This document shows, piece after piece, positions 1 to 6,454 of a DNA stretch of 13,008 nucleotides (position 1 is its first letter; each line of letters opens with the position of its first letter). The notes under the pieces were generated by a model. That model had not been told where the DNA came from and made no database searches. It saw only the letters and a list, made by a program, of their open reading frames with translations. Source of the stretch: Clostridiales bacterium. GTDB lineage: Bacteria; Bacillota; Clostridia; Oscillospirales; CAG-272. Made by a program: the position numbers and the translations under genes. The stretch covers positions 1 through 13,008 of the forward strand of contig SFNW01000048.1 in the NCBI GenBank assembly GCA_004554105.1, written 5' to 3'.

Positions 1-34
1 AAGCCCTGTAAATGTGGCTTAAAACAAGGAAAAA

Positions 35-60
35 CGGTGTAACCCTTTCGGATTACACCG
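35..60 (-). terminator. Rho-independent terminator for leftward transcription
   Basis: The arms CGGTGTAA (35-42) and TTACACCG (53-60) are a perfect 8-bp inverted repeat, extendable by two G-C pairs past a one-base bulge. On the minus strand the stem is followed directly by TTTTT, the usual intrinsic terminator shape. It lies 190 bp beyond the stop of the bile salt hydrolase gene, so it probably ends the leftward operon. The plus strand has no T-run after the stem, so the signal reads in one direction only. Confidence 0.7.
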
Positions 61-111
61 TTACCCCTGCGACTGTCCTTTAGAACACACCGCAGATGCC
101 GCCTTTTTTTG

Positions 112-233
112 TATGGTTTTGAAAAGCGGAGCGCGTCCGCGAGCCTTCTTCCAAAGTTTTTTGCGGATTCGTAAGGGGCTTTTTTACAAAACAGCCCCTT
201 GCGCGGGGATTCGGGGCAGCGCCCCGAATCCCC
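112..233. repeat. Cluster of inverted repeats, possible interspersed repeat element
   Basis: Three inverted repeats sit side by side with no gene. GCGGA/TCCGC lies at 126-140, and on the minus strand it is followed by TTTTC. AAGGGGCT/AGCCCCTT lies at 173-200 with a 12-base loop. GGGGATTCGGGGC (205-217) and its exact complement (221-233) flank the 3-base loop AGC, giving a perfect 13-bp stem. The block begins 16 bp past the stop of the leftward bile salt hydrolase gene. It may be a structured 3' untranslated region, or a copy of a palindromic repeat of the kind scattered through gut Clostridia; only one copy is in this window, so repetition is inferred. Nothing else is visible in 1-248 apart from a weak AAGCC/GGCTT repeat at 1-20. 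Confidence 0.5.
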
Positions 234-248
234 TCACCGTTCTATCCT

Positions 249-1223
249 TCAATTCTGCCTGTAAATCTGTTCGCCCTCTACCGGCGCGTAGCCGACAAGC
301 GCGTCGCCGTCGAGGTTTTCTTTGTGCATATCGACTGCGGTGATTTGGTGATTTTCGTAGGTCGTGTAATAGTAGATGCCTTTGCTTGCGTTGCAGCAGG
401 AGGTGTAGAGCGTGATTTCGTACTTGCCGTCATCAACCTCGCAGCAGCCGCGCTGCTGGTCGACCGAGCCGAGAATGTGGAAGAACTGGCTGACGCTCTC
501 TGCCTCCGAATCGCCCGAAATCGAGTGCAGTTTTGTGAACGCCACGCGGACGAAGCGCGAGGCGGAGGAGAGGTCGCCCGGCAGACCGAGTGCGCCCATG
601 CCGCGGCTGTAGGTCGTGAGCGGCAGACGCTCGGAAAAGGTGTTTTTCGGCTGCTTTGCCGAGAGGTGCATATAGTCGTTGAGACCGAACATCTGCACAT
701 CAAAGGGCGGATTGTTGGTCAGCACGCCGACGGGATTGTCGTAGATTTTGATGCCGTCTTTCACCGATTCGACGGTGATTGCCTCGTCCTTGTCCGCCAA
801 AATCCAGTGCAGCTCGGCGACGGGCAGCTTGTCGCTGAACGGCGTGTTGACGAGTGCCATATTTTCAATCAGCGTCCGCGCTTCCTTGACCGAGGCGCAT
901 TTGCCGAGCACCCACGGGATAAACTCAAACTGCGCGACATTTTCCTTGCCCGACTGCGGGGCGGTGTAGACCGCATTGCCGACGAAATTCAGCCCCGCCA
1001 TGCCAAGCCCCTTTTCGTTGATGGCGTCATAATAGAGCGGATAGCCGTCCGCAATATGCGCCATGCCGATGATGGCGTAATGCTTGTCCATACGCCCCGC
1101 GTGGCGAAAATCGAAGCGAAAGTTTCGCGGCGTGATTGTCACGCGGTCGCCGTAGGAAAACTCGTAGTCGAGCGTTCTGCCCATGTAAAAGTCCTTGGTC
1201 TTATAGGTTGCTGCGGTACACAT
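249..1223 (-). CDS. Choloylglycine hydrolase, bile salt hydrolase type
   Basis: This is a 324-residue Ntn-hydrolase of the linear-amide C-N hydrolase family, predicted to split glycine- or taurine-conjugated bile salts. The ATG at 1223 follows AAGAAGGGG and gives an N-terminus Met-Cys, so Met removal exposes the nucleophile Cys2. This start is preferred to an in-frame ATG 75 bp upstream, which would bury that Cys. The other family active-site residues are present: Arg16 and Asp19 (GRTLDYE), Asn79 (AGLNF), Asn170 (LTNNPPF) and Arg223 (SASRF). Asn79, rather than the Tyr of Bacillus penicillin V acylase, favours bile salts. From memory, the whole chain, including the C-terminal KGIYYYTTYENHQI segment, closely resembles the Clostridium perfringens enzyme. 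Length is normal. No signal peptide is seen, so it should be cytoplasmic. It lies 29 bp behind the ferredoxin-like gene, probably on the same transcript. Penicillin V or acyl-homoserine-lactone acylase activity remains possible. Confidence 0.93.
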   Translation of the reverse strand: MCTAATYKTKDFYMGRTLDYEFSYGDRVTITPRNFRFDFRHAGRMDKHYAIIGMAHIADGYPLYYDAINEKGLGMAGLNFVGNAVYTAPQSGKENVAQFEFIPWVLGKCASVKEARTLIENMALVNTPFSDKLPVAELHWILADKDEAITVESVKDGIKIYDNPVGVLTNNPPFDVQMFGLNDYMHLSAKQPKNTFSERLPLTTYSRGMGALGLPGDLSSASRFVRVAFTKLHSISGDSEAESVSQFFHILGSVDQQRGCCEVDDGKYEITLYTSCCNASKGIYYYTTYENHQITAVDMHKENLDGDALVGYAPVEGEQIYRQN

Positions 1224-1252
1224 AAAAACCCCTTCTTCTTTATAATTTTGAA

Positions 1253-1960
1253 CTATTCTATTATTCTTCCGTCGACCGAAACCGTGACGACCCGCCACGG
1301 AAGAAACTTGCCGCTGCTTTGCAGTGCTTTCTTCGCCGCGGCTTCGAGACCGCCGCAGCAGGGCACCTCCATGCGGACAATCGTCACGCTTTTGATGTCG
1401 TTGCTTTGCAGGATTGCCGTCAGTTTCTCGCTGTAATCCATACCGTCGAGTTTCGGGCAGCCGATGAGCGTGATCTTTCCGCGCATGAAATCCTCATGCA
1501 GCCGCGCGTAGGCGTAGGCGGTGCAGTCGGCGGCGATTAACAGGCTTGCGCCGTCAAAATAGGGCGCACGGATCGGAACAAGCTTGATTTGGCAGGGCCA
1601 CTGACCGAGCTGTGAAAGGCTCTCGCCCTGTGCGGGTGCGCTCTGCGCCGCACTTTCGCGGTGCAGGGTGCGCATTCGCGAGCCGGGACAGCCGCCGTGC
1701 GGGTGCATCGGCGCATCAGCCTGCTTGCTCTTGTTTTCGAGAACGGCTTTTTCGTCGTAGGCGGCGGCTTCCCGCATGACAAAGGTGATTGCGCCGGTCG
1801 GGCAGGCGGGCAGGCAGTCGCCCAGCCCGTCGCAGTAGTCGTCTCGCAGCAGCTTTGCCTTGCCGCCTGCCATGCCGATTGCGCCCTCGTGACAAGCCGC
1901 GGCACAAGCACCGCAGCCGTTGCATTTTTCTTCGTTGATTTCAATAATTTTTCGGATCAT
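1253..1960 (-). CDS. Ferredoxin-like iron-sulfur protein with Cys-rich C-terminal domain
   Basis: This 235-residue protein probably carries electrons or binds iron-sulfur clusters in the cytoplasm. The N-terminal 60 residues are ferredoxin-like. Cluster 1 has the complete set Cys13, Cys16, Cys19 and Cys23. In cluster 2, Cys43, Cys49 and Cys53 are present, but Leu46 (CDGLGDC) stands where a second Cys is expected. A linker contains GGCPGSRMR (Cys91). Residues 125-205 form a second domain with ADC (Cys146), GCPKLDGMDYSEKL (Cys168) and VPCCGG (Cys201, Cys202), likely additional metal ligands. From memory this matches an uncharacterised two-domain 4Fe-4S family of anaerobes; the partner is unknown. 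The ATG at 1960 follows CGGAGGG with a 7-base spacer. The 106 bp upstream hold only a weak promoter candidate and no terminator, so read-through from the hydrolase gene is possible. The bile salt hydrolase gene follows 29 bp on. Confidence 0.85.
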   Translation of the reverse strand: MIRKIIEINEEKCNGCGACAAACHEGAIGMAGGKAKLLRDDYCDGLGDCLPACPTGAITFVMREAAAYDEKAVLENKSKQADAPMHPHGGCPGSRMRTLHRESAAQSAPAQGESLSQLGQWPCQIKLVPIRAPYFDGASLLIAADCTAYAYARLHEDFMRGKITLIGCPKLDGMDYSEKLTAILQSNDIKSVTIVRMEVPCCGGLEAAAKKALQSSGKFLPWRVVTVSVDGRIIE

Positions 1961-2066
1961 TTCGATACCCTCCGTGTTTGATTTCTGCTTCTATTCTATC
2001 GGGAGAGCAAAATAAATACGGTTGCAAAAACAACAAAATCAAGCAAAAGCGTCGGTATATTCTGTA

Positions 2067-3188
2067 TTATGTTCGCCCGAGCAGCGCGTTTTCAAACAGA
2101 ATTGTGCTGTGCGAGGTGGGAGACATATCAAAGCAGGAGTTTTTCAGAAAGACGCCGAGCAGTTTTTCCTTCGGCAGCCAGAGCGCGTGCGTGCCGTATG
2201 CGCCGTGCGTGTAGACGCTGCCGCGCGGCAGACGGTGCGTTCCGGTGATGACGAAGCAGCCGAACGCGTTGTTCTCGCCGGAAAGTAAGCCGGGCAAGCC
2301 GTCGGGCAGCTTCGGCGAAACCATTGCTTCGACGCTTTCGGGGCGCAGAATGCGGACGCCGTCAACTTCGCCGCCGCGCGCAAGCGCGGCAAGAAAACGA
2401 ACGACATCGGGCAGGGAGGAGACGAGCGCCGCGCCCGCCGCTTCATAGCTTGTCGGCAGTCCGCGGAACACCGCGCCGTGAAAATCGGCTTCAATGTCCT
2501 CGCCGCGCACCCGCTTGTGCATCGGCACGAGCCGCGCGTACTGCTCGGCGCTCGGTTTGAAGGTCGTATCGGTCATGCCGAGCGGCTCGAAAATTCGGTT
2601 GCGCAGAACTTCGCCGAACGGCATTTCGCAGACGACCTCGACGATGCGTGCAAGGACGTCGTAACCCGCAAAGCCGCTGTACGCCGCCTTTTCCCCCGGC
2701 TCAAAGGCAAGGTGAAACTGCGCCGCATACCAATCGGTGACGCGGGCGAGCGAAACCTTTTCCGCGGGCGGCGTCAAATCGTATTCGCGGTTGCCGAGCG
2801 TATCCGCGCCGAGCCCCGCCGTGTGCGTGAGCAGATCGAACAGCGTGATTTCGCGGTGCGGCATGGCGGCGTCGCGGATTTGTCCGTCCGCGCCGAGCAC
2901 GCCGCGCTTCAGGTGCGCAAAGGCGGGCAGATAGGTCGAGACAGGCGCGGAAAGCGAGAGCTTTCCCGCTTCGGCAAGCTGCATCACCGCCGCGGCGGTG
3001 AATAACTTGGTCATCGAGGCAAGGCGAAAGAGCGAGCGGCGCGAAAAGCGTTCGTCCCCGAAGTAGGTTTCGCATATCGGCTCGCCGTCCCGCAGGACGG
3101 CGGCGGCACCGCCGAAGCATTCGCGTTTTGCAAGCTGATCGTCCGCAAGTGCTTCGAGCGCGGCTTTGACTTTTTCATCGGTTGGCAT
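2067..3188 (-). CDS. Beta-lactamase-fold serine hydrolase (class C / esterase type)
   Basis: This is a 373-residue member of the beta-lactamase/transpeptidase-like superfamily. The catalytic tetrad SMTK (Ser58, Lys61) lies in RLASMTKLFTAAAVMQL, the Tyr motif is Tyr170-Ser-Gly, and THGAYG (His328-Gly) replaces the third KTG box, as in family VIII esterases and D-aminopeptidases. THTAGLG and FEPG are also typical. The substrate is not predictable: ester, D-amino-acid peptide or beta-lactam are all possible, and true beta-lactamase activity is the least likely because the KTG box is absent. No convincing signal peptide is seen from the chosen start. The ATG at 3188 is preceded by AAAGAAAGG, and the gene overlaps the end of the acyltransferase gene by 14 bp. 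An open extension upstream lies inside that gene and looks unlike this family. The overlap implies translational coupling, and the pair may modify cell-envelope or surface molecules. Confidence 0.88.
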   Translation of the reverse strand: MPTDEKVKAALEALADDQLAKRECFGGAAAVLRDGEPICETYFGDERFSRRSLFRLASMTKLFTAAAVMQLAEAGKLSLSAPVSTYLPAFAHLKRGVLGADGQIRDAAMPHREITLFDLLTHTAGLGADTLGNREYDLTPPAEKVSLARVTDWYAAQFHLAFEPGEKAAYSGFAGYDVLARIVEVVCEMPFGEVLRNRIFEPLGMTDTTFKPSAEQYARLVPMHKRVRGEDIEADFHGAVFRGLPTSYEAAGAALVSSLPDVVRFLAALARGGEVDGVRILRPESVEAMVSPKLPDGLPGLLSGENNAFGCFVITGTHRLPRGSVYTHGAYGTHALWLPKEKLLGVFLKNSCFDMSPTSHSTILFENALLGRT

Positions 3189-4197
3189 GGCAGAGCCTTT
3201 CTTTGCATTTTTCTTTAAGTGCGGTATAAAGGAGACAGCCCGCAAAGGTGACAAGATAGGTAAAGGCGAAGCGGCAGAGATATGCGGCGAGCATATCGGA
3301 AATTCCCGCGCGGGCAATCAGATCGTTGGCAATGTAAATCGGCAGAATGTGCGAAAGATAAATCAGATAGCTGCTCCTGTCGCAGAGCGTCACGAACGCG
3401 GGCAGACGGTCGATGCGCTCGCAGAGCTTTGCAAACAGCGCAAACAGGAAGAAAATCGCCGCAAGACAGTAGCAGAGGTGCAATGCCTCAAACCACCGAA
3501 AGACCTCGCCATGTACCTGCGAGCGGTAGGTAAAATACAGGTCGGCGGCAGCAGTCGCAAGAAAGACGGCGGCAAGCGCCGGCAGCCGCTTCTTGAGCCA
3601 CGCCGTTACGGCGGCATAGCTTTTGCCGACCGCCGCGCCGAGGAGAAAGTAGCAGAGATAGGCGGGAAAGACGCGGTCGTCGTAGGGGAAGTGACAAAAC
3701 AACTTGAACAGCGCGGTCAGCACGACCGCCGCGCCGCAGACCAGCCGCGCGTCAAAGCGGCAAAGCAGCCACCGCCAGAGCGGCATGAGGATATAAAACT
3801 GAACGAGGATAATGATAAAGTAGAAATGCGAGCAGAGCGTGCCGAGAAAAACATACTCGAAAAGGTCGCCGAGGCTGAACCGATACCAGCCGATGACGAT
3901 GAAATAGGCATAATAGATTGCGACCCAGAGCAGATACGGCAGGAGAATCCGCTTTGCGCGGTCGGCGAGAAACCGACCGTAGGAAAAGGGCTTGTCCGAG
4001 AGAAAGAGCCGCACGCCCGACAGGAAGAGGAATCCCTGAACGACAAAGGCGGAGAGCCGCCACGGGAAGAGCAGGGCGAGATATTGCGGGCTTGACCTTG
4101 CGAGATTCGGCAGTGTCCACGAGGTCACATGAATGAAAATGACGAGCAGACACATTGCAAGCGACAGCAGCGTGATTTCGTTTTTGCGTTTTGCCAC
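3175..4197 (-). CDS. Membrane acyltransferase, acyltransferase-3 family
   Basis: This 340-residue integral membrane protein has about ten hydrophobic segments. It starts with the typical family opening, a first membrane segment containing FIHVTSW (His23, the likely conserved His). The DRAKRILLPYLLW stretch near residue 85 matches the basic loop of this family (Acyl_transf_3, OafA/NodX-like). Such proteins move acetyl or similar acyl groups from a cytoplasmic donor across the membrane to sugars, peptidoglycan or exported lipids; the acceptor is unknown here. The start is GTG at 4197, supported by GAGGG eight bases upstream and by the promoter at 4224-4252. It is the first gene of the leftward unit and overlaps the serine hydrolase gene by 14 bp, which hints at one pathway adding and removing acyl groups. 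That functional link is inference. Confidence 0.85.
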   Translation of the reverse strand: MAKRKNEITLLSLAMCLLVIFIHVTSWTLPNLARSSPQYLALLFPWRLSAFVVQGFLFLSGVRLFLSDKPFSYGRFLADRAKRILLPYLLWVAIYYAYFIVIGWYRFSLGDLFEYVFLGTLCSHFYFIIILVQFYILMPLWRWLLCRFDARLVCGAAVVLTALFKLFCHFPYDDRVFPAYLCYFLLGAAVGKSYAAVTAWLKKRLPALAAVFLATAAADLYFTYRSQVHGEVFRWFEALHLCYCLAAIFFLFALFAKLCERIDRLPAFVTLCDRSSYLIYLSHILPIYIANDLIARAGISDMLAAYLCRFAFTYLVTFAGCLLYTALKEKCKERLCHANR

Positions 4198-4223
4198 GGC
4201 GACCCTCTTTTCGTTTTTTCTTC

Positions 4224-4252
4224 ATTTTAACACAGAATACACGCGCTTGCAA
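4224..4252 (-). promoter_or_regulatory. Sigma-A-type promoter for the leftward operon
   Basis: On the minus strand TTGCAA (4252-4247) is followed after exactly 17 bases by TAAAAT (4229-4224). This lies 27 bp upstream of the GTG start of the acyltransferase gene. The -10 box matches TATAAT at five of six positions and the spacing is optimal. Its -35 box is only 7 bp from the -35 box of the divergent asparaginase promoter. Confidence 0.65.
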
Positions 4253-4259
4253 GAGACGC

Positions 4260-4288
4260 TTGCCAAATGCGCAAAGTTGCGGTAAAAT
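4260..4288 (+). promoter_or_regulatory. Sigma-A-type promoter for the asparaginase gene
   Basis: TTGCCA (4260-4265) and TAAAAT (4283-4288) are separated by exactly 17 bases and lie 31 bp upstream of the asparaginase ATG. The window between the two divergent -35 boxes (4253-4259) holds only 7 bp, so one regulator or polymerase bound here would probably affect both directions. CGCTTGC occurs in both -35 regions. Confidence 0.65.
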
Positions 4289-4319
4289 GAAAACAGATTT
4301 CAAACAACAGGAGAAGACG

Positions 4320-5330
4320 ATGACCGACCCGAAGAAAAAAATTCTGCTCATCACGACCGGCGGCACGATAGCCTCGGTCAGCACCAAGGACGGGCTTGTC
4401 CCTGCCGGCAGCGAGATTCTTGCCGCCGAGGTCGAGCGGCTGCGCGATTATTACGACATCGAGGTCTGTGACCTGATGCGGCTCGACAGTTCGAATATTC
4501 AGCCCGAGGAGTGGGTCAAAATCGCGCGCTGCGTGTTTGAACGGCGAAAAGGACTTGACGGTATCGTCATCACGCACGGCACCGACACGATGGCGTACAC
4601 CTCGTCGATTCTTTCGTTCATGCTGAAAAATATCGACCTGCCGGTCGTGCTGACCGGCGCACAGCTTCCGATGCGGAATCCGATTTCGGACGCGTTTGAC
4701 AATCTGCGCACCGCCTTTCTGATGGCGGCGTCGGGCAGGGCGGGCGTGTTTGTCGCATTTGACCGCCGCGTGATGCTCGGCTGCCGCGCGGTCAAGGTCC
4801 GCGCCGAGAGCTTTGACGCCTTCGAGAGCGTCAACCGCCGCTATGCGGCGCGGGTGACGACGGCGGGGCTGGTTGTCGACGAGAGCGTGCTGCCGCAAAG
4901 GCAGGGCGAGCCGATGCTCTGCGACAGGGTCAGCACCGAGGTTTTCCTCGTCAAGCTGACGCCCGGGCTTTCGCCCCGCGTGTTCGACGCACTCTGCGCG
5001 ATGGGCTATCGCGGCATCGTGGTCGAGGCATTCGGCGTGGGCGGCATGCACTTTGTCCACCGCGACCTCGCGGGCAAACTCCGCACGCTCGTCGAACGGG
5101 GCATTTCGGTCGTCACCTGCAGTCAGTGCCTGTACGACAGCAGTAATCTGCATCTCTACGAGGTCGGCAAAAAACTGCTCGACGTCGGCGTGATTCAGGG
5201 CTATGACATGACGACCGAGGCGGCGGTGACCAAACTCATGTGGGCGCTCGGCAACGGCTATACGCCCGCGCAAATCCGCGATTTCTTCGCCGAAAGCGCC
5301 GCGGGCGAAATCACACCGATGAATGAATAA
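4320..5330 (+). CDS. ansA: Type I (cytoplasmic) L-asparaginase
   Basis: This 336-residue enzyme hydrolyses L-asparagine to aspartate and ammonia. Both catalytic Thr sites are clear: TTGGTIAS (Thr16) and THGTDTM (Thr88-Asp89), with Lys159 in CRAVKVRAESFDAF and the substrate-loop Ser-Ser in RLDSSN (57-60 region). NPISDAFDNLRTAF also fits the cytoplasmic AnsA type. There is no signal peptide, and length matches type I enzymes. The ATG at 4320 is preceded by CAGGAG with a 6-base spacer. An in-frame open stretch 129 bp longer runs through the promoter and is rejected. The gene is divergent from the envelope/bile operon and lies about 200 bp upstream of the amino acid importer. Asparagine breakdown would feed aspartate and nitrogen metabolism. 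No terminator hairpin is evident after the stop, so some read-through into the importer operon is possible. Confidence 0.93.
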   Translation: MTDPKKKILLITTGGTIASVSTKDGLVPAGSEILAAEVERLRDYYDIEVCDLMRLDSSNIQPEEWVKIARCVFERRKGLDGIVITHGTDTMAYTSSILSFMLKNIDLPVVLTGAQLPMRNPISDAFDNLRTAFLMAASGRAGVFVAFDRRVMLGCRAVKVRAESFDAFESVNRRYAARVTTAGLVVDESVLPQRQGEPMLCDRVSTEVFLVKLTPGLSPRVFDALCAMGYRGIVVEAFGVGGMHFVHRDLAGKLRTLVERGISVVTCSQCLYDSSNLHLYEVGKKLLDVGVIQGYDMTTEAAVTKLMWALGNGYTPAQIRDFFAESAAGEITPMNE

Positions 5331-5360
5331 TATTCATATAATTCCGAATCTGTATTCATT
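5323..5360. promoter_or_regulatory. ARG-box-like operator candidates
   Basis: ATGAATA-A-TATTCAT (5323-5337) is a perfect palindrome of 7-bp arms around one base and contains the stop codon of the asparaginase gene. CGAATCTGTATTCA (5345-5358) matches TGAAT-N4-ATTCA at nine of ten core positions. A third, weaker copy, TGAATAATTAT, overlaps the spacer of the importer promoter (from 5452). The arginine repressor ArgR/AhrC binds paired TGAAT/ATTCA half-sites, so regulation of the importer by arginine is a reasonable guess. The first palindrome is one base short of the usual spacing, and this AT-rich region could yield such matches by chance. Confidence 0.35.
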
Positions 5361-5414
5361 GATTCGTACAGATAAAACTGTAAAATTAGTAATAATGCGT
5401 ATTTATAGTCCAAT

Positions 5415-5428
5415 ATAATGCGCATTAT
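5415..5428. promoter_or_regulatory. 14-bp palindrome upstream of the importer promoter
   Basis: ATAATGCGCATTAT is a perfect palindrome ending 16 bp upstream of the -35 box at 5445. A partial copy, ATAATGCGTATT, starts at 5392, giving two ATAATGCG blocks 23 bp apart. Placement just upstream of a -35 box suggests an operator or activator site. The regulator is not identifiable. Confidence 0.4.
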
Positions 5429-5444
5429 TTTCATATTTTGCATA

Positions 5445-5473
5445 TTGACAATGAATAATTATAAGCGTATACT
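5445..5473 (+). promoter_or_regulatory. Strong sigma-A-type promoter of the amino acid importer operon
   Basis: TTGACA (5445-5450) is a perfect -35 box. TATACT (5468-5473) follows after exactly 17 bases and matches the -10 consensus at five of six positions. The binding-protein ATG lies 53 bp further on, leaving a leader of about 45 bases. High expression of the binding protein is expected unless the upstream palindromes repress it. Confidence 0.75.
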
Positions 5474-5526
5474 TGTAACATCAACGAGGGACGCAGTCCC
5501 AAACCATTATGTTGAGGAGAAAGACA

Positions 5527-6372
5527 ATGAAAAACATGAAGAAACTTTTGTGCCTGGCACTTGCGGCGATGCTGTGCGCCGTTTGCTTCGTCGGCTGCGG
5601 CAAGACCGAGGCGGACGTAACAACCGCTGCTACCGATGCTTCGACCGAAGCAACGACCGAAGCCACCACCGAAGCAACAACCGAAGCAACAACCGAAGCG
5701 CCCGCGGTCAAGAAGACCCTGACCATGGCGACCAATGCGGAATTCCCGCCCTATGAGTACTACGAAAATGACAAGATCGTCGGCATCGACGCCGAGATCG
5801 CAGCCGCTATCGCCGAAAAACTCGGCATGGAGCTGGTCATCGAAGACATGAAGTTCGATTCGATCATCACCTCGGTTGTTTCCGGCGGTGTTGACATGGG
5901 CATGGCGGGCATGACCGTCACCGACGAGCGTCTCGAGAGCGTCAACTTCTCGGTCAGCTACGCAACCGGCATTCAGTCGGTTATCGTCAAGACCGGCTCG
6001 GACGTTAAGACGCTTGACGACCTCGCAGGCAAGAAGATCGGCGTTCAGCTCGCAACGACCGGTGACATCTACGCTTCGGGCGACTACGGCGAAGACAACG
6101 TCATCAAGTACAACAAGGGCGCAGATGCAGTCCTCGCGCTGATCGGCGGCGATGTTGACGCGGTCATCATCGACAACCAGCCCGCAAAGGTATTTGTCGA
6201 ACAGAATGAGGGACTTGAGATTCTCGGCACCGAATACGCGGTTGAGGAATACGCAATCGCCGTCAATAAGGAGAACACCGAGCTGCTCAATCAGATCAAC
6301 GGCGCACTCGAAGCCCTGATTGCGGACGGCACGGTCGACACCATCGTTGCAAAGTACATCTCTGCAGAATAA
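5527..6372 (+). CDS. Amino acid ABC transporter substrate-binding lipoprotein
   Basis: This 281-residue protein is the extracytoplasmic solute receptor of a polar amino acid importer (SBP_bac_3, cluster 3). Residues 1-23 form a lipoprotein signal peptide ending in FVGC, with Cys24 as the lipid anchor. Residues 30-60 are a Thr/Glu/Ala-rich linker built from TEAT repeats. The binding fold starts near 63, with NAEFPPYEYYENDKIVGID and TVTDERLESVNFS, where Arg135 is the likely ligand-carboxylate clamp. It continues through LAGKKIGVQL and GGDVDAVIIDNQPA, where an acidic residue usually holds the ligand amino group. The exact amino acid cannot be told; Gln, Arg, His and cystine types share these motifs. 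The ATG at 5527 follows GAGGAG with good spacing; an upstream in-frame Met at 5509 lies before that site and is rejected. It is the first gene of the importer operon and is separated from the permease by a terminator. Confidence 0.92.
   Translation: MKNMKKLLCLALAAMLCAVCFVGCGKTEADVTTAATDASTEATTEATTEATTEATTEAPAVKKTLTMATNAEFPPYEYYENDKIVGIDAEIAAAIAEKLGMELVIEDMKFDSIITSVVSGGVDMGMAGMTVTDERLESVNFSVSYATGIQSVIVKTGSDVKTLDDLAGKKIGVQLATTGDIYASGDYGEDNVIKYNKGADAVLALIGGDVDAVIIDNQPAKVFVEQNEGLEILGTEYAVEEYAIAVNKENTELLNQINGALEALIADGTVDTIVAKYISAE
5644..5700 (+). repeat. 12-base in-frame tandem repeat encoding the TEAT linker
   Basis: The unit ACCGAAGCNACN occurs four times in a row (5644-5691), with a partial fifth copy to 5700. 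It encodes Thr-Glu-Ala-Thr repeats between the lipid-anchored Cys and the binding fold of the substrate-binding protein. The length is a multiple of three, so copy changes would alter linker length without a frameshift. Confidence 0.85.
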
Positions 6373-6393
6373 TCCACACAGAACCGAAGAATG

Positions 6394-6431
6394 GGAGCAG
6401 GGGGCGCTTTCGTCCCCCGCCCCTGTTTTTT
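6394..6431 (+). terminator. Intrinsic terminator between binding protein and permease genes
   Basis: CAGGGGGCG (6398-6406) pairs with CGCCCCTG (6418-6425) through an 8-bp stem with one bulged G, followed at once by TTTTTT (6426-6431). It sits 25 bp past the stop of the binding-protein gene and 23 bp before the permease start. No separate promoter is seen for the permease. It is therefore probably a partial terminator giving more binding protein than membrane components, as is common in ABC importer operons. Confidence 0.65.
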
Positions 6432-6454
6432 GATATTTACAGGGGAAGTCCGAA

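Noticed and set aside
112..233. CRISPR array or direct-repeat array
   Set aside because: The repeats are inverted and unequal, without regular spacing or spacers.
324..1436. Long plus-strand open frame opposite the bile salt hydrolase gene
   Set aside because: It is the antisense of a confidently assigned gene, has no recognisable domain, and arises from GC-rich codon structure.
3189..3317. Longer N-terminus (43 residues) for the serine hydrolase
   Set aside because: It lies inside the acyltransferase gene and lacks family similarity; the ATG at 3188 has a good ribosome binding site.
3166..4095. 309-codon plus-strand open frame opposite the acyltransferase gene
   Set aside because: The highly charged, low-complexity translation is the reverse of a membrane protein gene, with no family motif.
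4227..5273. 348-codon minus-strand open frame opposite asparaginase
   Set aside because: It has no motif, is antisense to a clear asparaginase, and runs through the divergent promoter region.
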